From Ostrinia nubilalis (taxonomy: Eukaryota; Arthropoda; Insecta; Lepidoptera; Crambidae), in contig NC_087091.1 of the NCBI RefSeq assembly GCF_963855985.1, positions 15,444,154 to 15,508,153 of the forward strand: a stretch of 64,000 nt of DNA, written 5' to 3'. Below are positions 24,423 through 37,046 of the stretch, piece by piece. The translations under genes were made by a program, and so were the position numbers. Every line of letters starts with the position of its first letter. Within the stretch, counting starts at the first letter, position 1. The notes beneath the pieces are model-generated. The model was not told the origin of the DNA. It ran no database searches and saw only the letters and a list, made by a program, of their open reading frames with translations.

Positions 24423-25274
24423 TCTACACTAATATTATAAAGAGGAAAACTTTGTTTGTTTGTTTGTTTGTTTGTTTGTTTGTTTAGTTGTAATGGATAG
24501 GCTCAAAAACTACTGGACCGATTTTAAAAATTCTTTCACCATTCGAAAGCTACATAACTCACGAGTAACATAGGCTAAATTTTATTTTGGAAAACAATAG
24601 GGTCCCGTAAAATATTTGGGATTTTCATAAGACGTGGAAAAGCGCCATCTATCGTCATTGCTTAAAATCTTCTTGCGCCTGACAAAAATTTTTGAGGTAC
24701 GTAAATATTCATGAAGGCAAAGCTGTCAAACGCCATCTATCGACATCATTAGTAAATTAGTAACTAAATATTACATGTGCTATGAAGAGCGCTGTTCGTA
24801 AATAATAATGAAAATTTAATAAATAAAGATATTTTATGTAATTGAACCATTCACTGTATGAACCTACTTGAATCATTCACTGTGTTTAAACGAGCAGGTC
24901 AAAGTGTTAGTTAGTGACTTTTTACAAACTTCCTTGCAAATTCATACTATGTGCCGCCATCTACCGAGATGAATATTAGGGTACGGTTCAGCGGCGGACA
25001 AATGGGATGGGCGCGTGGGCGATTGTAGTTAAATAGGATAAGAATTACTTCGTTTTTATTTTCTGTATGTAATTTGTTAATTTTTTGGTAGGGTCTTTAT
25101 TTTAATTACTTAGGTTGGTAGGTACTTACTTATTTGATTTTAATGATAATTACTATAGGTACGTATAATTTTAGTAGAAAGAAAGGTAATTGAATGACTA
25201 AGTGACTCACTCACTCATCACGAAGTCTCAGAAACTACAAGTCTCAAAAGAGTTCTCATAGGTGTTAATGGTCT

Positions 25275-25676
25275 ATTCCACCTGGCTTTGACCACCAAGA
25301 TGATCAAAGTGGACTCCAGTTAAATTATTTTTTTAGTGTTCTTTGATCACCTATAAATAAATCATACCTCTGAATTGTCACATACATGTCCATTGTCCAA
25401 TTTGTTTATTGCGGTTTTTAGAAAATATCGAAAATGTTACAAATCAAAATATGTAGTACAACAATTGGACATGTGACTATTCAGAGGAGGTGAATTTTTG
25501 TTTGTAGATGATTAAAGGACACTAAAATAATAATTTAACTAGAGTCCACTTGGCTCACCCAGGACATCGTATCCGTGGGTAATCAAAGGCACAGAATAAA
25601 TTCAAAGGTCACTAAATTGTCGCTGTAAGTCCACTTTGATCACCTGGCTTTAATCAGCCAGGTGATCAAAGTGGAA
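25275..25676. repeat. Long imperfect palindrome inside the left Helitron, with a perfect hairpin at one end
   Basis: Outer arms start TTCCACCTGGCTTTGACCACC and end GCCAGGTGATCAAAGTGGAA. Inner arms ATGATCAAAGTGGACTCCAG.. and ..CTAGAGTCCACT pair across an AT-rich middle. CCACTTTGATCACCTGGCT (25631-25649) and its exact inverse (25656-25674) form a 19-bp perfect stem with a 6-base loop. This may be an older MITE captured by the Helitron. The mirror copy is at 37233-37634. Confidence 0.75.
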
Positions 25677-25862
25677 TAAACCTTCTTTTAGAACGTAGGT
25701 AGTCACTAAGACGAAATTTTGCAAAATTCAACCCGTATGGGAGTTAAAAAGGGGGTTGGAAGTCTGTATTGCAGTCCTCGGTTTTTAAAGTAAGAGACTT
25801 GAAAGTTAAAATGTATGCTCATAATTATGATCTCTAGATATTGTGGAGGTGTACATATACTG

Positions 25863-26689
25863 TTTGGTACACTGTGGTACTGTGTACACATCGGTTTGCC
25901 GACGATATTATGGTCATGGCAGAATCGTTGGAAGATCTTGGAACAATGCTCGAAGACCTTAATCGATTTTCCCAACAGGTAGGACTGAGGATGAACATGG
26001 ACAAAACGAAGCTTATGTCGAATGTCCATGTTGCGCCCTACCCAGTTTCAGTTGGGAGCTCAATTCTCGAGATTGTCGACAAGTAGGTATGTCTACCTCG
26101 GACAAACGATCCAGCTAGGTAGGTCCAATTTCGAGAAGGAGGTCAATCGTCGAATCCAACTCGGCTGGGCAGCATTCGGGAAACTACGCAACATATTTTT
26201 GTCCAAAATACCTCAATGCCTGAAGACTAGAGTGTATAACCAATGTGTGTTACCAGTGATAACTTATGGCTCGGAAACGTGGCCTCTCACTATAGGCCTT
26301 ATACAGAAGCTCAGTTGCACAGCGTGCTATGGAGAGGGCTATGCTTGGTGTTTCTTTGCGAGATCGAATCAGAAATGTGGAGATCCGTAAACGAACCAAA
26401 GTCGCTGACATAGCCCAACGGATTAGCAAGCTGAAGTGGCAATGGGCAGGGCACATAGTACGCAGAACTGATAGCCGATGGGACAGAATGGTTCTGGAAT
26501 GGAGGCCGCGTACCGGAAAACGTAGCGTGGGACTTCCACCTACAAGGTGGACCGACGACATCGTAAAGGTAGCAGGGAAGCGCTGAACGCAGGCCGCTTC
26601 CAATCGATCAACATGGAAAGCATTGGGGGAGGCCTATGTTCAGCTGTGGACGTCCTATGGCTGAAATGGTGGTGGTGGTGGTGGTGGTG
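25863..26689 (+). mobile_element. RTE-like retrotransposon, 5'-truncated, (TGG)n tail, nested in Helitron
   Basis: Reads RFADDIMVMAESLEDLGTML (RT catalytic FADD block) and then KYVYLGQTI in a shifted frame. Further on come VYNQCVLPVITYGSETWPLT, then RAMLGVSLRDRIRNVEIRKR, then GLPPTRWTDDIVKVAGKR and the LGEAYVQLWTSYG end, followed by TGG repeats. At least two frameshifts break the ORF, and the endonuclease and early RT are missing. A perfect 12-bp TSD, GTACATATACTG, lies at 25851-25862 and 26690-26701. The ORF would have encoded an endonuclease/reverse transcriptase; this copy is inactive. Confidence 0.93.
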
Positions 26690-26908
26690 GTACATATACT
26701 GAAAATGTATCATTAGAAATCAACCACGGGGGCTAAGGAGATAAAAGGAGGGTTGGAAGTTTATATTATGAAAGTCCTATGTGTTTAAAGTAAGAGAGTT
26801 GAAATTTAAAATGTATGCGCTATAGATGCTAAGAGCGGATTTTACGAAACTCCACCCCTAATGGAGTAAAACGAGGTCCACGCGTACGAAGTCGCGGGCG
26901 GCCGCTAG

Positions 26909-27184
26909 TAATCAATAAAATATAAAACAAACCAATTTGAAAATTGGATACTACTAAATTTAATGTACCTACTATCAGCAACAGTGTTAACTACCCATTG
27001 GCGGTCATGTCGTCTCGTTCTATAAAAAAAAACACCATTTGATGAGAGCGACAGCAAAAACGTGAACGGATAATTAACACATAAGACTATTTTTGTCGCT
27101 AAATATCACCTATTTAAATTACATAAGCTACCAGTGATAAGCTTGATACCAGTAATTTAAAAGTGGATACCAGTAACACCCGTA
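26909..27184. other. AT-rich intronic sequence between Helitron and triplication
   Basis: No feature identified. GATACCAGTAA occurs twice near 27147 and 27167. Confidence 0.4.
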
Positions 27185-27969
27185 TTCTAGTACGAAATTA
27201 CAGAAAAGTAGAAAACAAGCGTAAGGACTACGTTGCGCAGATTACAACTCTAATGTCGCTGATAATTTGAATATGTAAAAGTGAAATTAAAATTATTCAA
27301 CGTAAGAGCAGTTACAAAAATTGCTCTTTTGAAATAGTGGTACTAGAACAAGTAAGCGCAATAGTGAATTAGTTACTTCACTTGCTGACAAGACCTATCT
27401 AGGCTACTCAGAGCCGTCGGTCCTTTGTTCACTCACAATAGCCATACCAGTTGCCGTATCATTGTTTGTTTACACAATGCTAACAAAACTTCGCTACGGA
27501 CCTTGGCAATGAATGATATACCTAGTTTCATTCAAGTGTTTACTAGTTACTTGTCAATTGACTAAGCAGGGCCGTAGGGCAGGGGTGGGCTAGAAATTTA
27601 GTATCACTCGTATTCATAATAAAAGCTATTTCATATCCCATCCGAAGCCTAAGCATATTCTGTTACTGAGCTTTGGACATCTGCTTCTAGATATTTAAAT
27701 ATTAATTAATTTTAAGTACGCAATTTGCACAACAATAAGACTCAATGCCCACTCATGTTTAAAACATATCCAATTACCATTGTCCAAATATCACTTTCTC
27801 CTGGAGAACTTACACATCACACAAAATTTTTTTGCAAGTCGCACCTATTAGAACTGCAATAATGGCATGTGTAATGCTTCGTGTGCTTTTCACGTCAAGC
27901 TATACACAGTATCGTGGTATGTAGTTGTAGTAGTACAATTTTGCAACAAATAGGTTGTCTACACCGTAA

Positions 27970-28200
27970 AGCTTTCGACTGGACATGAAATAATCCTTCA
28001 GTCAGATTGTCAACAGCCTGACTGTAACCAGGAGGGCTGTGCCTAGCTACCTACAGTCAACTTCAAGCATTTTGCAGCAAAAAGAAATAGTGTGTCCTAC
28101 ATGAATCAGTTCATCAGCTTTCGACTGAACGTGAAATAATCTGTCAATCAGTTTGTCCTCATTCAAGGTCCCAAGGCCCTGACTACAGCCCTGCCTCTAC
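27970..28200 (+). repeat. Internal diverged duplication within each 1,925-bp unit
   Basis: AGCTTTCGACTGGACATGAA ATAATC near 27971 recurs as AGCTTTCGACTGAACGTGAA ATAATC near 28117. Both are followed by CAGTC/CAATCAG.TTGTC and a GCCCTG/GGGCTGTGCC-type end. It is an old roughly 150-base offset duplication, reproduced in all three units (offsets +1,925 and +3,850). Confidence 0.6.
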
Positions 28201-28656
28201 GTGCATCCTTTACTTAGTGTTACCGGTTTAATCGTTCTTTCATCGGATATCGCCGCTTATGTTTATGCGATTTGAAACTCGAAGTGTCACTTATAATCAC
28301 CGTTTAACATCCCAACTGGTTTGATACGTTTTCTACTGAATGTGCGAACTTAAAAAATAAGAGCATTCCAAATTGGCGATGCAGCAAATTGATTGCATGT
28401 CAAGCAAACGAAACTTAATTTGGAGGGACCCACTTTTACATGTCTAGTGGTCTGAATTTCATTTTGGATGGCAGTGAAATAAAAATATGCACACACGATG
28501 CACTGTAGCGTGGTGTTAAATTTTTTTTTCTTAATAATCTTGTAGAAGACAACGACATAACAAGTTCACACTGACATCTTAGTTATATGTAGATGCTATT
28601 TTGGAGCAAAAAATGACTGATGTGTTCTCGGCTACTGTAATTATTATAAATCTCAA

Positions 28657-28825
28657 CTAGCGACCCGCCTCGGCTTCGTACGGGTGCTAAGTATACATAA
28701 ACCTTCCTCATGAATCACTCTATCTATTAAAAACCCGCTTCAAAATCCATTGAGTAGTTTTAAAGATCTAAGCATAACATAGGGACAGACAGCGGTAAGC
28801 GACTTTGTTTTATACTATGTAGTGA
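28657..28825 (-). mobile_element. Small Helitron-like element, 169 bp, unit 1
   Basis: On the minus strand it runs A|TCACTACATAGTATAAAACA ... to ..CGAGGCGGGTCGCTAG|T, with TC start, CTAG end and an A|T target. The block CCGCCTCGGCTTCGTACGGG is a common lepidopteran repeat end (recalled). The same element recurs at 30582-30750 and 32507-32675 because it lies inside the triplicated unit. Confidence 0.75.
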
Positions 28826-28837
28826 TGATGAGCTTTC

Positions 28838-28866
28838 GTAGTTAGGTTAGGTACCTACCTAACTAC
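28838..28866. repeat. 29-base near-palindrome
   Basis: GTAGTTAGG and CCTAACTAC arms flank TAGGTACCTA, itself a palindrome; a single extra T breaks perfect symmetry. It is repeated at 30763-30791 and 32688-32716 in the other units. It lies just outside the 169-bp Helitron-like segment. Confidence 0.7.
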
Positions 28867-30581
28867 ATAAGGTTTAAGTAAAATTTTAGTCCTATTTTTT
28901 GTAACCCCATTACCAACAAACGCCTACGTTTAAACTGATTCTTTTTATGAACTGTTCAACGCGCGTGTAACTTTTATCTGTAAACTAGTACCAGTATTTT
29001 TATGTTTATTGGCTTTATTTTGAATACTCTATCGATATGAAGAAAGTAATAAAAAATAGGAAGTTTCTATTAACAGAAAGAAATACAACGAACCGCCCAC
29101 AATAGCCGCTTCTAGTACGAAATTACAGAAAAGTAGAAAACAAGCGTAAGGACTACGTTGCGCAGATTACAACTCTAATGTCGCTGATAATTTGAATATG
29201 TAAAAGTGAAATTAAAATTATTCAACGTAAGAGCAGTTACAAAAATTGCTCTTTTGAAATAGTGGTACTAGAACAAGTAAGCGCAATAGTGAATTAGTTA
29301 CTTCACTTGCTGACAAGACCTATCTAGGCTACTCAGAGCCGTCGGTCCTTTGTTCACTCACAATAGCCATACCAGTTGCCGTATCATTGTTTGTTTACAC
29401 AATGCTAACAAAACTTCGCTACGGACCTTGGCAATGAATGATATACCTAGTTTCATTCAAGTGTTTACTAGTTACTTGTCAATTGACTAAGCAGGGCCGT
29501 AGGGCAGGGGTGGGCTAGAAATTTAGTATCACTCGTATTCATAATAAAAGCTATTTCATATCCCATCCGAAGCCTAAGCATATTCTGTTACTGAGCTTTG
29601 GACATCTGCTTCTAGATATTTAAATATTAATTAATTTTAAGTACGCAATTTGCACAACAATAAGACTCAATGCCCACTCATGTTTAAAACATATCCAATT
29701 ACCATTGTCCAAATATCACTTTCTCCTGGAGAACTTACACATCACACAAAATTTTTTTGCAAGTCGCACCTATTAGAACTGCAATAATGGCATGTGTAAT
29801 GCTTCGTGTGCTTTTCACGTCAAGCTATACACAGTATCGTGGTATGTAGTTGTAGTAGTACAATTTTGCAACAAATAGGTTGTCTACACCGTAAAGCTTT
29901 CGACTGGACATGAAATAATCCTTCAGTCAGATTGTCAACAGCCTGACTGTAACCAGGAGGGCTGTGCCTAGCTACCTACAGTCAACTTCAAGCATTTTGC
30001 AGCAAAAAGAAATAGTGTGTCCTACATGAATCAGTTCATCAGCTTTCGACTGAACGTGAAATAATCTGTCAATCAGTTTGTCCTCATTCAAGGTCCCAAG
30101 GCCCTGACTACAGCCCTGCCTCTACGTGCATCCTTTACTTAGTGTTACCGGTTTAATCGTTCTTTCATCGGATATCGCCGCTTATGTTTATGCGATTTGA
30201 AACTCGAAGTGTCACTTATAATCACCGTTTAACATCCCAACTGGTTTGATACGTTTTCTACTGAATGTGCGAACTTAAAAAATAAGAGCATTCCAAATTG
30301 GCGATGCAGCAAATTGATTGCATGTCAAGCAAACGAAACTTAATTTGGAGGGACCCACTTTTACATGTCTAGTGGTCTGAATTTCATTTTGGATGGCAGT
30401 GAAATAAAAATATGCACACACGATGCACTGTAGCGTGGTGTTAAATTTTTTTTTCTTAATAATCTTGTAGAAGACAACGACATAACAAGTTCACACTGAC
30501 ATCTTAGTTATATGTAGATGCTATTTTGGAGCAAAAAATGACTGATGTGTTCTCGGCTACTGTAATTATTATAAATCTCAA

Positions 30582-30750
30582 CTAGCGACCCGCCTCGGCT
30601 TCGTACGGGTGCTAAGTATACATAAACCTTCCTCATGAATCACTCTATCTATTAAAAACCCGCTTCAAAATCCATTGAGTAGTTTTAAAGATCTAAGCAT
30701 AACATAGGGACAGACAGCGGTAAGCGACTTTGTTTTATACTATGTAGTGA
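30582..30750 (-). mobile_element. Small Helitron-like element, 169 bp, unit 2
   Basis: Second copy, present because the host unit is duplicated and not through independent insertion. Confidence 0.72.
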
Positions 30751-32506
30751 TGATGAGCTTTCGTAGTTAGGTTAGGTACCTACCTAACTACATAAGGTTT
30801 AAGTAAAATTTTAGTCCTATTTTTTGTAACCCCATTACCAACAAACGCCTACGTTTAAACTGATTCTTTTTATGAACTGTTCAACGCGCGTGTAACTTTT
30901 ATCTGTAAACTAGTACCAGTATTTTTATGTTTATTGGCTTTATTTTGAATACTCTATCGATATGAAGAAAGTAATAAAAAATAGGAAGTTTCTATTAACA
31001 GAAAGAAATACAACGAACCGCCCACAATAGCCGCTTCTAGTACGAAATTACAGAAAAGTAGAAAACAAGCGTAAGGACTACGTTGCGCAGATTACAACTC
31101 TAATGTCGCTGATAATTTGAATATGTAAAAGTGAAATTAAAATTATTCAACGTAAGAGCAGTTACAAAAATTGCTCTTTTGAAATAGTGGTACTAGAACA
31201 AGTAAGCGCAATAGTGAATTAGTTACTTCACTTGCTGACAAGACCTATCTAGGCTACTCAGAGCCGTCGGTCCTTTGTTCACTCACAATAGCCATACCAG
31301 TTGCCGTATCATTGTTTGTTTACACAATGCTAACAAAACTTCGCTACGGACCTTGGCAATGAATGATATACCTAGTTTCATTCAAGTGTTTACTAGTTAC
31401 TTGTCAATTGACTAAGCAGGGCCGTAGGGCAGGGGTGGGCTAGAAATTTAGTATCACTCGTATTCATAATAAAAGCTATTTCATATCCCATCCGAAGCCT
31501 AAGCATATTCTGTTACTGAGCTTTGGACATCTGCTTCTAGATATTTAAATATTAATTAATTTTAAGTACGCAATTTGCACAACAATAAGACTCAATGCCC
31601 ACTCATGTTTAAAACATATCCAATTACCATTGTCCAAATATCACTTTCTCCTGGAGAACTTACACATCACACAAAATTTTTTTGCAAGTCGCACCTATTA
31701 GAACTGCAATAATGGCATGTGTAATGCTTCGTGTGCTTTTCACGTCAAGCTATACACAGTATCGTGGTATGTAGTTGTAGTAGTACAATTTTGCAACAAA
31801 TAGGTTGTCTACACCGTAAAGCTTTCGACTGGACATGAAATAATCCTTCAGTCAGATTGTCAACAGCCTGACTGTAACCAGGAGGGCTGTGCCTAGCTAC
31901 CTACAGTCAACTTCAAGCATTTTGCAGCAAAAAGAAATAGTGTGTCCTACATGAATCAGTTCATCAGCTTTCGACTGAACGTGAAATAATCTGTCAATCA
32001 GTTTGTCCTCATTCAAGGTCCCAAGGCCCTGACTACAGCCCTGCCTCTACGTGCATCCTTTACTTAGTGTTACCGGTTTAATCGTTCTTTCATCGGATAT
32101 CGCCGCTTATGTTTATGCGATTTGAAACTCGAAGTGTCACTTATAATCACCGTTTAACATCCCAACTGGTTTGATACGTTTTCTACTGAATGTGCGAACT
32201 TAAAAAATAAGAGCATTCCAAATTGGCGATGCAGCAAATTGATTGCATGTCAAGCAAACGAAACTTAATTTGGAGGGACCCACTTTTACATGTCTAGTGG
32301 TCTGAATTTCATTTTGGATGGCAGTGAAATAAAAATATGCACACACGATGCACTGTAGCGTGGTGTTAAATTTTTTTTTCTTAATAATCTTGTAGAAGAC
32401 AACGACATAACAAGTTCACACTGACATCTTAGTTATATGTAGATGCTATTTTGGAGCAAAAAATGACTGATGTGTTCTCGGCTACTGTAATTATTATAAA
32501 TCTCAA

Positions 32507-32675
32507 CTAGCGACCCGCCTCGGCTTCGTACGGGTGCTAAGTATACATAAACCTTCCTCATGAATCACTCTATCTATTAAAAACCCGCTTCAAAATCCAT
32601 TGAGTAGTTTTAAAGATCTAAGCATAACATAGGGACAGACAGCGGTAAGCGACTTTGTTTTATACTATGTAGTGA
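32507..32675 (-). mobile_element. Small Helitron-like element, 169 bp, unit 3
   Basis: Third copy in the tandem array; same ends as unit 1. Confidence 0.72.
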
Positions 32676-32963
32676 TGATGAGCTTTCGTAGTTAGGTTAG
32701 GTACCTACCTAACTACATAAGGTTTAAGTAAAATTTTAGTCCTATTTTTTGTAACCCCATTACCAACAAACGCCTACGTTTAAACTGATTCTTTTTATGA
32801 ACTGTTCAACGCGCGTGTAACTTTTATCTGTAAACTAGTACCAGTATTTTTATGTTTATTGGCTTTATTTTGAATACTCTATCGATATGAAGAAAGTAAT
32901 AAAAAATAGGAAGTTTCTATTAACAGAAAGAAATACAACGAACCGCCCACAATAGCCGCTTCT

Positions 32964-35839
32964 GCTCCAGTTCACAGACAATCGTTTCTAATCCTGAACC
33001 ATAATGAGCAGGTCATATTCACACACTCGCTGCTCGTTAGACAACGGAATAAGGAAGTGTTAGTCTTTATTCTGTGATGAGAATGTTCGTAGTAAATGTC
33101 GATGCTGTTATATCCATCGAAACTGAAAGAAGTAGTTGCTAATACTACCATATCAATTGAGTCACTGTTAAAATATAGGATGGCCAGAAATTATTAATGT
33201 CTCTATCATCTGAAAATCCATAGTTAACTAAGTATGCATTACATGCAGAGCGTTGAAAAAATTAAATTTGACTTTCGTCCAAATAATGATATTGATTCAT
33301 TCTACAGGCATCCCTGATTGCTTTGCCCTTTTCCGTGCTTTTTTGTTCTTGGGTGTTGTTTCATAAATGCTGTAAAAAGGATCAACATCTTGTCTATAGA
33401 TTCAGAATAAAAATAGCCCATTTTAGTGTGAGAACTTAAAGTCGGATTGTCAAACTTAGCATAGCGAGCTTTGCACACATACAAACCAGCTAATTTCACC
33501 AATTTACGATATTAGATCACGATGCGCTGATCTCATTTCATAGACCGGTGGGCTCCTTAAGCGAGGGCTTTGTTCGGGGGAAATGCATATGCAGAATCCA
33601 TCTTGAGTTCAGTGGCACACGACGACCCACTTCCATAGAGCGTTGACCTTGTGTAGTCCAAAACGAAAGTGCTCTCGCTCCCGACCTCTAGGTCTGGCCA
33701 TCACATGCCGTTATTGTCCCACGTTTCCAGCCCATTTCCTTATTTCTATCCCATCACAGTTTATTTTCAAAGTCGAAATGATTGCCCTAGTAGGGCTTTG
33801 AGACGAATGTTTGGCAAAAGTTTCATTACTCATCTTAATATTTCACCAAATCAAAATTTCCTTTCATTTTTCAATCGCCTTTTCAGTGTTAAAACGGTGA
33901 TCATAATGCAATAATATTTGGGGTGACTGTCTGAATTGCTGATAATCTTAAAATAAATTGGAGGATTTAACTACTTGCTTTTAGAAACGATTCAAGAAAT
34001 TTACATTACACTTTGGCAGACGAAATCATGGGGAGGAAAACGGATTGAATGGAATGAAAGTTCTGTCAACGCATAAAAAGTACTCCGATTCCCAATCTCT
34101 GCAGATCTGTCTTACCACCAGCATACAACAATACCTGCGACAGAGACGTCACGAACCTAAATCACGATATCATTTCACGAAGTCACCGTCACGTACTAGA
34201 TCCGAGATGTTCCACGGGATCGCATTCAAATTGCCGCGAATTATAAATTCAACTTGTACATGAACAATGTAAAGGTTATCGAGATACAAGGACCCATTCA
34301 ATTCGGGATGTGCGATCACGACTTTTACTTATGCAACACTTGCAATTTCACTTTTGTTGGAAACAATGACGTTGGCGCCACTAAGTGTTCAAAGGTCAGA
34401 AGGTGGATCTAATGAGCCTCGTAGTTAACATGATTAATCCGAATCAATTTCTCTACCCGAGGCTACGGCGCGCTTTGTGTCTTTTGCGTCAAGGCCCTGA
34501 CTTTCCAGTTAGCAGTAGGCCATTGTGTATCGTCGATCTTCAAGTGTTTTTTCTACTTCAGTGTGAAAGTGTTTTTTCATCGGTCATTGACACTTTCTTT
34601 GACCCACGCGTCGATTTTGTTCAAACAAACACCAGCTGAGGGCGTAGTGCGTACGATGCGTCCAATTTTGGACGGCCATTTTTAATTTTAACCTTTGATT
34701 GGATTAGCTTTTTCAAGTGCACTCGAGAGCTTATTTTCTTTCTTCGGATTAATGAATGCATATTGATTAGAAACTGATGTACTGATCAGAACTCTTTACC
34801 CATTTATTATGGAAATACATAATGTTTATTTTTATCTTTGAAAATATGTCACTGTGCAGCTCATGCAAAATACGACAGCCTATAACTATTTAAGTAATAA
34901 TTACTTAGCAGAAAACCATGAGATTACAGGATGCGGATAATTTAAAAGTAACTTTAACTCTAAATACTGTAATAAGTCTTTTTATTTGCCTTCAAGATTG
35001 CTTCTGCAATTTGCTGATAAATATAAAAAGACAATGATTGCCAGCAGTAAATAATAATAGCTTATTAGAAACTTACTGATGCCTACATTGTTAGGCTTGT
35101 TAAATTTGCTATTTGTGATGATATAATTGCAGAAATAACCTTAACCTTAAAAATAATCTTAGAGAATGACAAGTTGATTAGCACTAATTTAATGAAATGA
35201 CATCACACATGCTAAGTTATGTTTATGGCGACTCATAAATAATGAAATACCTAAGGCTATAAGTATAAGGTGACCGTGAGTTGAACAGAGTAGTAAAACC
35301 TCTTATAGTTTCTCGAAGGTGGATTATATTATGCCCACATACGAGTAAATTGAAATTAACGTAAATCGGTTGCAGTTATTAAATGCACACACAAAACATA
35401 AGTGCTCGTAACAAACAGTACCATAAATCATCTAAGATTCTATTTCTGTATGGTCGTGAGAGTGAACTCTGTCAATTTCTTGCAATAAATAAATTTGAAA
35501 CAGTAGGTTCCCTTTCTCTACCCTTCGCTGAATGTTTTAAGCAGATCGGTCGTAAAATACGGTGCTTGTTTAAATGCAAGAAATACATTTCCCGGGAATA
35601 GTCCCCGGAAATCATAATTATGGAAAATTAATTAAACATCATAAGCCCACTTCTGTTAAAAAGTTTACCACTGATATTTTATGGCTAAGCAATTTTTAAC
35701 ATTTGGAGCACAAACAACCGAATACAACTTGTAGTCAGAAATCAATCATACCCAAGGTTTGTATTAAATAAATCCTTTTGCTAAGAGGCTATTCTGCCTC
35801 TTAGATCCTCCATAGATCCATTCAAATTCCACTGGTATA
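32964..35839. other. Unique intronic sequence, about 2.9 kb
   Basis: Several ORFs of 66-84 codons on both strands, none with a recognisable domain. 33530-33680 and 34440-34700 are somewhat less AT-rich. No repeat from elsewhere in the window was recognised. Confidence 0.4.
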
Positions 35840-35852
35840 TTCTAAGTAAGTG

Positions 35853-35960
35853 GGATGAGCCTGGATGCGGGCAGCGCAGCACCGTTCATTGTGGAAAACC
35901 TTAGGGGAGGCCTTTGTCCAGCAGTGGACGTCATTTGGCTGAAACGAACGAACGAATGAT
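35853..35960 (+). mobile_element. RTE-like 3' end, (AACG)n lineage
   Basis: GATGAGCCTGGATGCGGGCA .. TTAGGGGAGGCCTTTGTCCA GCAGTGGACG .. GAACGAACGAA is flanked by a perfect 13-bp TSD, TTCTAAGTAAGTG, at 35840-35852 and 35961-35973. A 5'-truncated, recent insertion 41 bp from the Helitron end at 36001. Confidence 0.9.
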
Positions 35961-36219
35961 TTCTAAGTAAGTGAACCTACTGTATCTATTTATTTTTAAA
36001 CTAGCGGCCGCCCGCGACTTCGTACGCGTGGACCTCGTTTTACTCCATTAGGGGTGGAGTTTCGTAAAATCCGCTCTTAGCATCTATAGCGCATACATTT
36101 TAAATTTCAACTCTCTTACTTTAAACACATAGGACTTTCATAATATAAACTTCCAACCCTCCTTTTATCTCCTTAGCCCCCGTGGTTGATTTCTAATGAT
36201 ACATTTTCAGTATATGTAC

Positions 36220-37046
36220 CACCACCACCACCACCACCACCATTTCAGCCATAGGACGTCCACAGCTGAACATAGGCCTCCCCCAATGCTTTCCATGTTG
36301 ATCGATTGGAAGCGGCCTGCGTTCAGCGCTTCCCTGCTACCTTTACGATGTCGTCGGTCCACCTTGTAGGTGGAAGTCCCACGCTACGTTTTCCGGTACG
36401 CGGCCTCCATTCCAGAACCATTCTGTCCCATCGGCTATCAGTTCTGCGTACTATGTGCCCTGCCCATTGCCACTTCAGCTTGCTAATCCGTTGGGCTATG
36501 TCAGCGACTTTGGTTCGTTTACGGATCTCCACATTTCTGATTCGATCTCGCAAAGAAACACCAAGCATAGCCCTCTCCATAGCACGCTGTGCAACTGAGC
36601 TTCTGTATAAGGCCTATAGTGAGAGGCCACGTTTCCGAGCCATAAGTTATCACTGGTAACACACATTGGTTATACACTCTAGTCTTCAGGCATTGAGGTA
36701 TTTTGGACAAAAATATGTTGCGTAGTTTCCCGAATGCTGCCCAGCCGAGTTGGATTCGACGATTGACCTCCTTCTCGAAATTGGACCTACCTAGCTGGAT
36801 CGTTTGTCCGAGGTAGACATACCTACTTGTCGACAATCTCGAGAATTGAGCTCCCAACTGAAACTGGGTAGGGCGCAACATGGACATTCGACATAAGCTT
36901 CGTTTTGTCCATGTTCATCCTCAGTCCTACCTGTTGGGAAAATCGATTAAGGTCTTCGAGCATTGTTCCAAGATCTTCCAACGATTCTGCCATGACCATA
37001 ATATCGTCGGCAAACCGATGTGTACACAGTACCACAGTGTACCAAA
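36220..37046 (-). mobile_element. Nested RTE-like copy inside the right Helitron
   Basis: Mirror of 25863-26689, with the same frameshifts, the same (TGG)n tail and the same TSD (CAGTATATGTAC at 36208-36219 and 37047-37058). The retro-insertion therefore predates the event that produced two Helitron copies. Confidence 0.92.

Larger units (their letters stand above)
24423..26908 (+). mobile_element. Helitron, 2,486 bp, left copy of inverted pair
   Basis: Starts A|TCTACACTAATATTATAAAG with (TTTG)8 just inside, and ends GTCGCGGGCGGCCGCTAG|T, with a GC-rich foldback-prone 3' end. The 5' TC, 3' CTAG and A|T insertion site are the Helitron hallmarks. No Rep/helicase ORF is present, so it is non-autonomous. 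It carries a palindromic module (25275-25676) and a nested RTE insertion (25863-26689). An apparently identical inverted copy of the same length is at 36001-38486. Confidence 0.9.
27185..32963 (+). repeat. Three head-to-tail copies of a 1,925-bp unit
   Basis: The anchor TACGAAATTACAGAAAAGTA occurs at 27191, 29116 and 31041, exactly 1,925 bases apart. The total span is three units plus a 4-base TTCT overlap, so the breakpoints share TTCT microhomology. Every block I compared agrees, including a nine-T run in each unit. No ORF of 60 codons exists in the array. Each unit contains a 169-bp Helitron-like segment, a foldback and a short internal duplication. The copies are either very recent or an assembly artefact. 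Confidence 0.95.

Noticed and set aside
24451..24486. CRISPR-like or regulatory direct repeats.
   Set aside because: It is a plain (TTTG)n microsatellite just inside the Helitron 5' end, mirrored at about 38423-38458.
25706..26029. 107- and 117-codon minus-strand ORFs in the Helitrons as genes.
   Set aside because: They are antisense shadows of the RTE coding strand and are duplicated only because the element is.
27185..32963. A satellite DNA array.
   Set aside because: Only three units with single-copy flanks and microhomology at the borders; better explained as a local tandem duplication or assembly error.
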